From positions 1 to 10,721 of the forward strand of contig JAEYZD010000011.1 of NCBI GenBank assembly GCA_023430725.1: a stretch of DNA of 10,721 nucleotides. The letters are read 5' to 3'. The stretch comes from Bacteroidota bacterium (GTDB lineage Bacteria; Bacteroidota; Bacteroidia; Bacteroidales; VadinHA17). Under the pieces are notes generated by a model. That model saw only the letters and a list, made by a program, of their open reading frames with translations, did not search any database and was not told where the DNA came from. How positions within the stretch are numbered: position 1 is the stretch's first letter; each line of letters starts with the position of its first letter. Made by a program: the position numbers and the translations under genes. Positions 1-8,149 of this stretch are shown in pieces.

Positions 1-383
<383 letters not shown>

Positions 384-438
384 GAATGTCTTATTAAACT
401 TACAATTATTAAACCAGCATGTCACGATATTTAAAGTC

Positions 439-552
<114 letters not shown>

Positions 553-562
553 CTTTACAAAC

Positions 563-602
563 AAAACCCCGATCCGCCAACTGGCGAACTCGGGGTTTTT
601 TT
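563..602 (+). terminator. Intrinsic terminator of the rRNA operon
   Basis: A ten-base stem, AAAACCCCGA (563-572) with TCGGGGTTTT (590-599), encloses a smaller hairpin CGCC/GGCG. It runs directly into a T tract at 596-602. It begins about 10 nt after the 5S precursor stem, so it very likely ends the rrn transcript. The A run on the left could also help termination from the opposite direction, but no minus-strand gene is seen that would need it. Confidence 0.9.
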
Positions 603-1020
603 GTGCATATAACCCATCCCCTTATAACCACCATGTCGGACTTATCAATGCCTGGCCGCAGAAAGGGATCCGGAGCACTGTACTCCATCCATTGGCTTAC
701 AGGCATCAGCTAAGCCCTGCAGCAGGAAATAACGCGCTGTGCAGGGTGATTTCAACCCAATATTATGACGCTCCTTAACCTTGTCTGATGAAGATCCCCG
801 GACTTGCCAGGTAATTCCAGTCACCGCAAAACCGCGCTGCACCGCTTCATATCTCTGTTTTGTGCCGTTAAAACAGCTGATCCGGGCAATCGGTTAAATC
901 CACAAACCACATTACCGCTGCCAATGCACCAGACGCAGACCTGTTCGCAATGAGCGGCGATTTATGATAAATGTAATATATCCCGCCCCCGGAAGTGATG
1001 CATTTATTTTATGAAATCGG
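603..1020. other. Intergenic region without a supported gene
   Basis: No tRNA, known RNA family or convincing protein gene is visible here. On the minus strand a frame is open for about 82 codons (645 to about 890), with GTG as the only usual start. It has no recognisable domain, no clear ribosome binding site and many scattered cysteines, so it is not called. A hairpin with seven-base arms, CCCTGCA (715-721) and TGCAGGG (740-746), lacks a T tract. The short palindrome ATTTAT-G-ATAAAT lies at 960-972. Confidence 0.5.
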
Positions 1021-1050
1021 TTGCATTTTGAAAACTATTTATTATATTTA
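1021..1050 (+). promoter_or_regulatory. Candidate Bacteroidota promoter for susC-susD
   Basis: TTG at 1021-1023 is followed after 19 bases by TATATTTA at 1043-1050. This matches seven of the eight positions of TAnnTTTG, the -7 element of the Bacteroidota housekeeping sigma factor, at the usual spacing from a -33 TTG. Transcription would start near 1056, inside the palindrome TACAATGTTGTA (1049-1060), leaving a leader of about 280 nt before the susC ATG. This is a motif match only. A second AT-rich stretch at 1184-1196 fits the consensus less well. Confidence 0.4.
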
Positions 1051-1244
1051 CAATGTTGTAGACTATTTTCCAAGGGTAGAGTTTCAGGATTTTGTTTGAA
1101 ATGTGACAGTAATAAGGATTGTGCAGGGGTTTTGCTGTGGATCTGTCACTGTGGTAAGGAAGATGCTTCAGGCTAAACAGACCTTATATATTATATCAGA
1201 CAAATTACCAGCCATGCGAACAAATGCAAATTCCTCGTGAAGCA

Positions 1245-1296
1245 GGGATTCTGTTTCCTGACTGATCAGGAGGGGAAACTTAACAGAGTTTGTCCC
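1245..1296 (+). promoter_or_regulatory. Structured segment in the susC 5' leader
   Basis: Nested inverted repeats can fold into one imperfect stem: GGGA (1245-1248) with TCCC (1293-1296), TCTG (1250-1253) with CAGA (1284-1287), TTT with AAA, and CCTGA (1257-1261) with TCAGG (1266-1270) around a four-base loop. It ends about 40 nt before the susC start codon. No known riboswitch is recognised. A role in controlling transporter expression is inference. Confidence 0.3.
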
Positions 1297-1336
1297 GCAT
1301 AGAAACCCAGACATTTAACCTTAAAACCAAAATCTT

Positions 1337-4300
1337 ATGATCAAAAATCCATTAACTCCGGGTATTTTGAAAAAATACTTTGGAAAACTACTGCTGAGCT
1401 TAACGCTCATGGCAGTGCTCATTCCTGCACAGACAGGAATGGCATTTGCCTCAGGAGCCAATCCTGAAGGAGTAAACCTGACTCAGCAGAGAGTCATTAC
1501 CGGACTTGTCACTGAAAGCGATGGCAACCCATTGCCAGGAGTGACAATCATGGAAAAGGGGACCACAAACGGTACACTTTCCGATGCAACGGGAAATTAC
1601 AGAATCACCGTTACAACTGCCAACCCTGTACTTGTATTCTCATTTGTCGGATACACATCCGTTGAGGTGCCGGTCGGGACCAGGTCCGTAGTAAGTACCT
1701 CCCTTGCAGCCAGCGAAGTTGGCCTTGATGAAATCGTAGTAATCGGTTACGGTACTGTGAAAAAGAGTGATCTTACCGGATCAGTCGCTTCAATCAGGGG
1801 AGATGTGATGCGCGATGTTCCGGCCTCTAATATCTCCCAGGCACTCCAGGGACGCATATCAGGGGTGGACATGTCACAGACTTCCACAAAACCCGGCGCC
1901 ACAATGCAGATCCGTGTTCGCGGCACACGCTCGCTGAATGCAAGCAATGACCCGCTGGTCGTTGTTGACGGAATACCCTTCGCCGGTTCCATCGGCGACA
2001 TAAATCCCAGTTACATTAAAAGCGTTGATATTCTAAAGGACGCTTCGGCAACTGCAATTTACGGTTCACGCGGTGCCAACGGAGTTATACTCATTACAAC
2101 AAACCAGGGGTATGACGGCCAGAAGGCTCAGGTGACATACAACAGCTATTTCGGCCTGAAGCAAATCTTCAGTGAGTATCCCATGATGGACGGACCGGAG
2201 TTTGTCAAACTTCGTGCAGCACGGGGTCAGTATACGAACGGCGTCGACGAAGCTGACAATATCAACACCAACTGGCAGGACCTGTTCTACAAGAATGGCA
2301 TGGTAACAAGCCATGACCTGGGTGTTACGGGTGGAACTGCAGCCGGACATTATAACTTTGGCGTCGGTTACTATAAGGACGAGGCCGTTATTCCCGGCCA
2401 GAACTACAACCGCTTCAGCATGCGCGGCACACTTGACCAGGGAGTTGGCAAGTTCTTCCGCTTCGGATTCATCACAAACAACAACTATTCAGTCACCAAT
2501 GGCAGCAACCTTGGACTGTACGGTGTACTCAGCATGTCTCCGATTGCAAGTCCCTATATGGAAGACGGCACATGGAAGAGGACGATCAAAATGCCTCTTG
2601 ATGAACAATGGAACTACACCAGGGACATCATCGAGGGACTCGGTGACAAATGGACAGACCAAAGCAAGGCCTATGGCTCATACAACACCCTGTACGGCGA
2701 GGTTAAGATCCCCGGCATCGAAGGGCTGAAATATCGCCTCAATCTGGGCGGAAACTTCCGCATGAGCAACGGTGGCAGCTACACCGGAGAGGGAGTATTC
2801 AGCACAACAGCTTCAACACCTTCGACTGCGACTATAAGCAATTCCCTCACTACCAACTGGACCGTGGAGAATCTTCTTATCTATGACCGCACATTTGCCA
2901 CCAAGCACCAGGTAAATGCCGTTGCAATGTACTCCGCAGAGGAGACCAGGTACAACAGGTCACAGATCTCAGCAAAGGATATTCCTGCTGACGCATTTCA
3001 ATACTACAATCTCGGCCGCGCTGCCGGTGAGTTTACTATCAACCCCGATTACCAGGACTACCAGGTCAGCGGCCTCATGTCTTACATGGGCAGGGTCATG
3101 TACTCATATGATAACAGGTACATGCTGACTGCCACGTTACGTGCTGATGCATCCTCCAGGCTTGCCGAGGGCAAGAAGTGGCATACCTATCCCGCCGTTT
3201 CAGCCGGATGGAACATCAAACAGGAGCCATTCATGAGCGGCGTTTCCGTTCTTGATATCCTGAAGCTGCGTGTCGGTTACGGACAAACCTCAAACCAGGC
3301 TATCAGCCCCTATCAGACTCTGGGCAGGCTGAATACCAGGCCTTACAACTTCGGTACCACCTATTCAACAGGCTATTATGTATCACAGCTCCCCAACGAG
3401 AACCTCGGATGGGAATACTCGATAACATATAACGTCGGTCTCGATTTCTCGATGCTGAAGAGCCGTCTTTCAGGTACTGTCGAGTATTATGTCACCAATA
3501 CAAAGGATATCCTTCTGAGTGTCGGACTTCCGGCCACTTCAGGGGTTAGCAGCTACATGGCAAACATCGGGGAAACCCAGAACAAGGGTATTGAGTTTTC
3601 ACTTGACGGAGTGATACTTGATTCTCCCAATGGCCTCAGGTGGGAAGCCGGCATAAACCTCTATGCCAACCGCAACAAACTGGTGGCACTTGCTTCCGGG
3701 CAGCAACGTGATGAGGGCAACTGGTGGTTTGTCGGATATCCGATTGACGTGATTTATGACCATGAAAAGATCGGCCTGTGGCAGGACGGCGACCCGTATC
3801 TGAGCATCCTCGAGCCAGGTGGCAATGTGGGTATGATCAAGGTCAAATACGCAGGTGACTACAACACTGACGGTTCCCCAACAAGGGCCATCGGAGCTGC
3901 TGACAGGCAGATTATCAGCCTCGAACCCAATTTCATGGGAGGATTCAACACCCGCCTCAGCTATAAGGGATTTGACCTGAGTGCAGTGGGCGCCTTCAAG
4001 AGCGGCGGCACACTCATCAGTACACTCTATTCGGCTTCCGGATACCTCAACCTCATGACAGGCAGAAGGGGTAACGTGAAAGTAGACTACTGGACACCGG
4101 ACAACACTGATGCCAAGTACCCGAATCCCGCGGGTGTACTTAGCGGTGACAACCCGAAATACGGCAGTACATTGGGTTATTTCGATGCTTCCTACCTTAA
4201 GGTTCGCACTATTTCTCTCGGTTATGACCTTGGCCGGAACAACTGGATTAAAAATGCAGGTATCGACAGAATGAGGATGTACGTTACAGTACAGAATCCG

Positions 4301-4471
4301 TTTGTGTTGTTCTCGCCATATAACAGGGAATCAGGAATGGATCCCGAGACCAACTCATACGCCAACGAAAATGCGGCGGTGACCGGTACATACCAGAGAC
4401 GTCTGCTTACGATTGGCACAAACACGCCATCAACACGCAATTACATGATTGGAATTGATTTGACATTCTAA
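1337..4471 (+). CDS. SusC/RagA-family TonB-linked outer membrane transporter
   Basis: This 1044-residue protein is an outer-membrane, TonB-dependent transporter that moves large nutrients, usually oligosaccharides or peptides, into the periplasm together with its SusD partner. Domains in order: a signal peptide (about 1-38, ending AFA|SG); a carboxypeptidase-regulatory-like domain (about 52-125) with the pattern V-x-G-x-V; the TonB-box region DEIVVIGYGTVKKSDLTGSV (131-150); a plug domain with ALQGRISGV (169-177) and IRVRG (192-196), VVDGIPF (209-215), and DASATAIYGSRGANGVI (235-251); then a long beta-barrel ending in phenylalanine. Length is normal for the family. There is no STN domain before the regulatory-like domain, so control by a FecR/ECF-sigma pair acting through this protein is unlikely. 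The start is the first ATG; the upstream A-rich sequence has no clear Shine-Dalgarno, as is usual in this phylum. The substrate is not predictable. Confidence 0.96.
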   Translation: MIKNPLTPGILKKYFGKLLLSLTLMAVLIPAQTGMAFASGANPEGVNLTQQRVITGLVTESDGNPLPGVTIMEKGTTNGTLSDATGNYRITVTTANPVLVFSFVGYTSVEVPVGTRSVVSTSLAASEVGLDEIVVIGYGTVKKSDLTGSVASIRGDVMRDVPASNISQALQGRISGVDMSQTSTKPGATMQIRVRGTRSLNASNDPLVVVDGIPFAGSIGDINPSYIKSVDILKDASATAIYGSRGANGVILITTNQGYDGQKAQVTYNSYFGLKQIFSEYPMMDGPEFVKLRAARGQYTNGVDEADNINTNWQDLFYKNGMVTSHDLGVTGGTAAGHYNFGVGYYKDEAVIPGQNYNRFSMRGTLDQGVGKFFRFGFITNNNYSVTNGSNLGLYGVLSMSPIASPYMEDGTWKRTIKMPLDEQWNYTRDIIEGLGDKWTDQSKAYGSYNTLYGEVKIPGIEGLKYRLNLGGNFRMSNGGSYTGEGVFSTTASTPSTATISNSLTTNWTVENLLIYDRTFATKHQVNAVAMYSAEETRYNRSQISAKDIPADAFQYYNLGRAAGEFTINPDYQDYQVSGLMSYMGRVMYSYDNRYMLTATLRADASSRLAEGKKWHTYPAVSAGWNIKQEPFMSGVSVLDILKLRVGYGQTSNQAISPYQTLGRLNTRPYNFGTTYSTGYYVSQLPNENLGWEYSITYNVGLDFSMLKSRLSGTVEYYVTNTKDILLSVGLPATSGVSSYMANIGETQNKGIEFSLDGVILDSPNGLRWEAGINLYANRNKLVALASGQQRDEGNWWFVGYPIDVIYDHEKIGLWQDGDPYLSILEPGGNVGMIKVKYAGDYNTDGSPTRAIGAADRQIISLEPNFMGGFNTRLSYKGFDLSAVGAFKSGGTLISTLYSASGYLNLMTGRRGNVKVDYWTPDNTDAKYPNPAGVLSGDNPKYGSTLGYFDASYLKVRTISLGYDLGRNNWIKNAGIDRMRMYVTVQNPFVLFSPYNRESGMDPETNSYANENAAVTGTYQRRLLTIGTNTPSTRNYMIGIDLTF

Positions 4472-4475
4472 AAAA

Positions 4476-6404
4476 ATGAGACTAATGAAACGTATACAGA
4501 CAAAAACTGTAATAGGAACAGTCCTGATGGTGCTGTTTCTTGGAGCGTGCTCTGATATTCTGGAAGAACAGCCGCGCAGTATATATGAACCCGGATTTTT
4601 CAAGACTGAAAAAGGAGTCTACGGCGGATTGACCTCGATGTATGCACATCTCCGCTATATCTACGGCCAGGCCTACTACTACAACGCCACCCTTACCGGT
4701 ACCGATGAAGTAACATATGCTCAGAGTGCCGACGGTAACTTTAAGGACCATGACCTGTCAGGTGTCGGGGCTATCACTCCTTCCACAAGCCGGTCTGATG
4801 TTTTGTGGGGAACAGCATTCTCAAATATCAACACCGCCAGCGGCGTGATTGAAAATGCAGCAGCTGTCGGAACAATCTCAGATGCTCTTATCGCAGAGGC
4901 GAGGTTCTTCCGTGCATTCGACTATTTTCTCCTTGTTCAGACCTTCGGCGGAGTACCCCTTGACCTGGGATCAGGCGAGCTGAAGTTCAACACAACTCCG
5001 GTCAGGACCTCTGTCCGCAATACAGTTCCGGAGGTTTATACCAAAGCCATCTTCCCTGATCTTCTGACAGCCATACAGGATCTGCCGGAGACAGGACGTG
5101 TAACGGGCGGTGCAACCAAAACACTTGCACGTCTTCACCTGGCCAAGGCATACCTGACCTACGCATGGTGGCTGGAGAATCCAAACAATATCCCCACCTA
5201 TCCGGAGGCTCCCAGGACTGACCCTGACGGACACAATGCCCAGTGGTACTACCAGGAAGCATACAATGTGGCTGTTGAGGCCATCGACAATCCAGGCCCC
5301 TTCGGTCTGATGCCAACCTTCTATGATGTCAACTGGGCGAAGAACGACCGTAACAAGGAGATTCTTCTCTATGCCGATCATACTGAGGCAAGCGAATTTT
5401 ACAACGGAGGCAGCCTTACCTATGGCAGCGGCGGTGCTCCGGATAACTTTGCCGGCTGGATGATGACATGGAACTACACGAACATCAGAAGCTCCGGAGT
5501 AAGCTCCGTACAGCGCGAAGCTGAACAGCATCTGGGCCGTCCGTGGACCCGCATGTGTCCTACGATAGGCGTAATTGAGAACACCTTTGCTGACAAGACA
5601 AATGACTCCCGGTATGACGGAACATTTACAACCGTTTACCGTGGCAACTGGCCGAAAGGCGGAAACGCGAGTGCTTCGCTTGTAAATGCAAACGGGTTGT
5701 CCATTGTTCCAGGTGATGCTGTTCTTACATTCCTGAATGATAATGATCCTTCAGTTGTGTACACCGCTTCAACCGCCAATATTGGCGCAGGGGTGCTGCC
5801 TGGCAGAGCCGACTTCGTAATAGCACCGCGCGGTATCAGCAGGGTAGTATATCCGGGCCTGTGGAAACTCGGTCCTTACCGTACTGATAACGGCACAGGA
5901 CTGGGTCAGCCCAATGCCGGTTCAACGCGTCCCTACAACGTAGCCAAGTTTTCTGAGCTCTACCTTGTAGCTGCTGAAGCAGCCGTAAAGGGAGCTGCCA
6001 CCCAGGCAGGCAAAACAGCCTATGACCTTGTCAATGTGCTGCGTGCACGCGCAGGTGTGTGGCGCTGGGACAACAACGGCAATGTGGCAAAGGTGGTTGA
6101 CAACAGCGCTGCAATGATTGCGGCAACACCGGCTACAATCACAGTTGACTACATCCTTGCAGAGCGTTCCCGTGAGTTTTACGGCGAAGGCTACCGCTGG
6201 TTCGACCTTGTACGCACCCAGAAATGGGCTACCCTTGCAGCTACCTATGAAATTTGCGGAACAGCGTATGGTGATCATACACCGGTTACCTATACGCGTA
6301 CCATTGAAGCCAAACACTATCTGCGCCCGATACCACAGGGCCAGATCGACGGCATGGAGATGACCACAGAAGAAAAGGCAGCTTACCAGAACCCGGGATA
6401 TTGA
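4476..6404 (+). CDS. SusD/RagB-family surface nutrient-binding lipoprotein
   Basis: This 642-residue surface lipoprotein caps the SusC barrel and captures the substrate. It begins with a lipoprotein signal peptide whose lipobox LGAC places the acylated cysteine at residue 25. The SusD helical core is seen in ARFFRAFDYFLLVQTFGGVP (142-161). The C-terminal signature is ILAERSREFYGEGYRWFDLV (560-579), and the protein ends in the family-typical NPGY. It starts four bases after the susC stop, so both genes are surely on one mRNA. A second in-frame ATG three codons downstream (4485) is an equally plausible start. At 642 residues it is on the long side for the family, with insertions in the middle; these may shape the binding site. 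The ligand is unknown. Confidence 0.95.
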   Translation: MRLMKRIQTKTVIGTVLMVLFLGACSDILEEQPRSIYEPGFFKTEKGVYGGLTSMYAHLRYIYGQAYYYNATLTGTDEVTYAQSADGNFKDHDLSGVGAITPSTSRSDVLWGTAFSNINTASGVIENAAAVGTISDALIAEARFFRAFDYFLLVQTFGGVPLDLGSGELKFNTTPVRTSVRNTVPEVYTKAIFPDLLTAIQDLPETGRVTGGATKTLARLHLAKAYLTYAWWLENPNNIPTYPEAPRTDPDGHNAQWYYQEAYNVAVEAIDNPGPFGLMPTFYDVNWAKNDRNKEILLYADHTEASEFYNGGSLTYGSGGAPDNFAGWMMTWNYTNIRSSGVSSVQREAEQHLGRPWTRMCPTIGVIENTFADKTNDSRYDGTFTTVYRGNWPKGGNASASLVNANGLSIVPGDAVLTFLNDNDPSVVYTASTANIGAGVLPGRADFVIAPRGISRVVYPGLWKLGPYRTDNGTGLGQPNAGSTRPYNVAKFSELYLVAAEAAVKGAATQAGKTAYDLVNVLRARAGVWRWDNNGNVAKVVDNSAAMIAATPATITVDYILAERSREFYGEGYRWFDLVRTQKWATLAATYEICGTAYGDHTPVTYTRTIEAKHYLRPIPQGQIDGMEMTTEEKAAYQNPGY

Positions 6405-6421
6405 TCATCTGTAACAGATGA
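6405..6421 (+). repeat. Perfect short hairpin directly after the susD stop codon
   Basis: TCATCTG and CAGATGA form a perfect seven-base stem around the loop TAA, beginning at the base after the susD stop. There is no T tract, so it is not a terminator by itself. It may protect the 3' end of the mRNA or be chance. Confidence 0.4.
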
Positions 6422-6501
6422 AAGTATTCCGCTCTGGAAAACCAACGAATGATTTTGTTCGAATATATGATTAGAGTTTTTCATTAGGGTTGGTTCAGGT
6501 T

Positions 6502-6535
6502 AAAGTGTCCGTGGAATTCTCCACGGGCACTTTTT
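6502..6535 (+). terminator. Intrinsic terminator after susC-susD
   Basis: A 14-base-pair stem (6502-6515 with 6520-6533, one T:G wobble) closes on the four-base loop ATTC and runs into TTTTT at 6531-6535. It lies about 100 nt after the susD stop and separates this transcript from the methyl-transfer operon. Because the stem begins with AAA, it might also work weakly in reverse. Confidence 0.9.
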
Positions 6536-6556
6536 CCCTGATTTTATCGCTTATTG

Positions 6557-6589
6557 TTTGAAAGGGCCTGCGGCAAGGGCAGAAATTTG
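6557..6589 (+). promoter_or_regulatory. Candidate promoter of the corrinoid methyl-transfer operon
   Basis: TTTG at 6557-6560 is followed after 21 bases by GAAATTTG at 6582-6589, which fits TAnnTTTG except for the first base. A strong terminator lies just upstream, so some promoter is needed in this 70-base gap. The predicted transcription start (about 6596) would leave a leader of only ~14 nt before ATG 6610, too short for a cobalamin riboswitch, and none is recognised. Confidence 0.3.
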
Positions 6590-6609
6590 TTACTATATTG
6601 ATTTTTGAA

Positions 6610-7275
6610 ATGACTGACTTACTTGAAAGAATATCAACCTGCGTTGAATTTGGCAAGGTTGATATAAAATCACCATATCCGCCTGCGATGAAGGATCAGG
6701 AGGGAGCTTTTGAGCTGACGCGACACGCACTTGACGATGGCATCAGCCCTGGCGAAATCCTCGAAGAAGCCCTTATCCCTGCCATGTCAAGGGTTGGGCA
6801 AAAGTTCTCAAGGAACGAAATCTTTGTACCGCAGATGCTTATGGCCGCCAAGGCGATGAGCAGCTCGATGAGCCATATCAAACCCTATTACCTGTCAGGA
6901 GAAACAAGGAGAAGAGGTACCTTTATAATCGGAACTGTCAAGGGAGACCTGCACGATATCGGGAAGAACCTTGTTGGCATGATGATAGAAGGTGGCGGCT
7001 GGGAGATTATCGATCTGGGAGTAGATGTAAGCACGGAGAAATTCATCGAGGCTGCGGAGAAGCACCCCGGAGCTGTGATAGGACTGTCAGCCCTGCTCAC
7101 AACTACGATGGAAAACATGCGGAAAAGTGTGGCTGAACTGCGGCAGAGATTCCCCGGTCAGAAGATACTGGTGGGAGGAGCCCCTGTAACTGAGGAGTTC
7201 TGCCGCAAGATCGGGGCCGACTTCTACTCTCCCGATCCGCAGGGAGCGGTGGAATACCTGAAAACACTGGCATAG
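6610..7275 (+). CDS. Corrinoid (cobalamin-binding) methyl-carrier protein
   Basis: This 221-residue cytoplasmic protein of the MtaC/MtbC/MetH-cobalamin-module type carries a methyl group on the cobalt of a bound corrinoid. The N-terminal half (about 1-95) is the four-helix cap domain, with ALDDGISPGEILEEALIPAM and FVPQMLMAAKAM. The C-terminal Rossmann half (about 101-221) has the base-off/His-on signature: DLHDIGKN (113-120) with the cobalt ligand at His115, SAL (160-162), and GG (189-190). ATG 6610 is preferred over an in-frame TTG at 6598, which would add only four residues and overlaps the likely promoter region. It is the first gene of a three-gene operon; the next start is 28 bases downstream. 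Its protein partners for methyl donation or acceptance cannot be deduced beyond the folate enzyme encoded next. Confidence 0.93.
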   Translation: MTDLLERISTCVEFGKVDIKSPYPPAMKDQEGAFELTRHALDDGISPGEILEEALIPAMSRVGQKFSRNEIFVPQMLMAAKAMSSSMSHIKPYYLSGETRRRGTFIIGTVKGDLHDIGKNLVGMMIEGGGWEIIDLGVDVSTEKFIEAAEKHPGAVIGLSALLTTTMENMRKSVAELRQRFPGQKILVGGAPVTEEFCRKIGADFYSPDPQGAVEYLKTLA

Positions 7276-7303
7276 ACAGGCTGGCTGAAACAATTTTTCC
7301 GAG

Positions 7304-8149
7304 ATGATAACAATACTGAGGGGCACAACAAAAGAGGTAGCAATTGACACTGAAGGACCGGTGGTGATAATCGGTGAATGCATTAATCCAACCAGGCGCA
7401 GGAAACTTGTTTCGACTCTGCAGGCAAGGGACTTCAGCTATATGATTGAGCTCGCCAGGACGCAGATAACCGCGATGGCAGATGTCCTGGACGTGAACGT
7501 CGGTTATCCGGGTGTCGATGACGAATCTCTTCTTCCTGAGGCCGTAATGGCTCTTCAGGACAACTTCGACATACCCCTTTGTCTGGATTCACCTAATCCG
7601 AAGGCAATTGAGGCGGCGCTGAAGGTGGCCAGGGGGAAATGCCTCATCAATTCGGTTAACGCAGAGGAGGCCTCTCTGAAGAGGCTTCTGCCCGTTGCAA
7701 GGGAGTACGGGGCCGCAATAATCGGACTGGTACTCGATGACGACGGCATTTCAAATGATCCGGAGAAGCGGCTGAGGATTGCTGAAAAGATAATTGACCG
7801 TGCAGTCCGTACAGGGATTAAGGAGGAGGATGTGATAATTGACCCGATGGCCATGGCCGTAAGCGCTGATCCCAATGCCTGCAGGGTGACACTGGAAACA
7901 ATAAAGCTGGTGCATGACCGGCTGGGACACAATATCACGCAGGGGGCCAGCAATATCTCCTTCGGCCTCCCCAACCGCGGGAACATCAACAATGCCTACA
8001 TGGCCATGTCAATAATGTACGGCCTTACATGCCCCATCGCCAATCCGGAAAAGATAACAGGGCTGGTGAGGGCAGCTGATCTCGTCCTGGCGAGGGATGA
8101 GTATGCAATAAGATTCATTGAGCACTATCAATCCACACTGCCATCCTGA
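7304..8149 (+). CDS. Methyltetrahydrofolate:corrinoid methyltransferase (pterin-binding TIM barrel)
   Basis: This 281-residue cytoplasmic enzyme moves a methyl group between tetrahydrofolate and a corrinoid protein, here presumably the product of the preceding gene. It matches the AcsE/MtgA/MetH folate-module family over its whole length: IGECINPT (23-30), LDVNVG (62-67), LCLDSPN (92-98), INS (115-117), IIDPMA (178-183) and GASNISFGLPNR (214-225). Asp95, Asn116, Asp180 and Asn217 align with the pterin-binding residues Asp75, Asn96, Asp160 and Asn199 of the Moorella AcsE enzyme, so it is probably active. INPT-R-R-R-K-L in place of the common INPTGRKKL is a small deviation. The ~20-residue N-terminal extension relative to AcsE resembles the MetH module. 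Direction of transfer in the cell is unknown. The next gene appears to overlap its stop codon. Confidence 0.93.
   Translation: MITILRGTTKEVAIDTEGPVVIIGECINPTRRRKLVSTLQARDFSYMIELARTQITAMADVLDVNVGYPGVDDESLLPEAVMALQDNFDIPLCLDSPNPKAIEAALKVARGKCLINSVNAEEASLKRLLPVAREYGAAIIGLVLDDDGISNDPEKRLRIAEKIIDRAVRTGIKEEDVIIDPMAMAVSADPNACRVTLETIKLVHDRLGHNITQGASNISFGLPNRGNINNAYMAMSIMYGLTCPIANPEKITGLVRAADLVLARDEYAIRFIEHYQSTLPS

Noticed and set aside
386..432. tRNA gene in the 23S-5S spacer
   Set aside because: The spacer is about 55 nt and AT-rich, too short for a tRNA and without a T-loop motif.
1181..1200. AT-rich TTATATATTATATC as the susC promoter
   Set aside because: It lacks the TTTG part of the -7 element and a -33 TTG at the right spacing, so 1021-1050 fits better.
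4971..5531. Minus-strand frame of 186 codons inside susD
   Set aside because: It is a shadow of the codon pattern of a clear SusD gene, is rich in cysteine and shows no domain.
6598..6609. TTG at 6598 as start of the corrinoid protein
   Set aside because: ATG at 6610 gives the normal family N-terminus; the TTG would lie about at the predicted transcription start.
6541..6609. Cobalamin riboswitch before the corrinoid operon
   Set aside because: The gap is only about 70 nt and has no B12-box-like sequence; a riboswitch of this class needs far more.
7555..7992. Minus-strand frame of 145 codons inside the folate methyltransferase gene
   Set aside because: The plus-strand frame has full family motifs; the opposite frame is serine-rich low-complexity shadow sequence. 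The same applies to 8115-8603.
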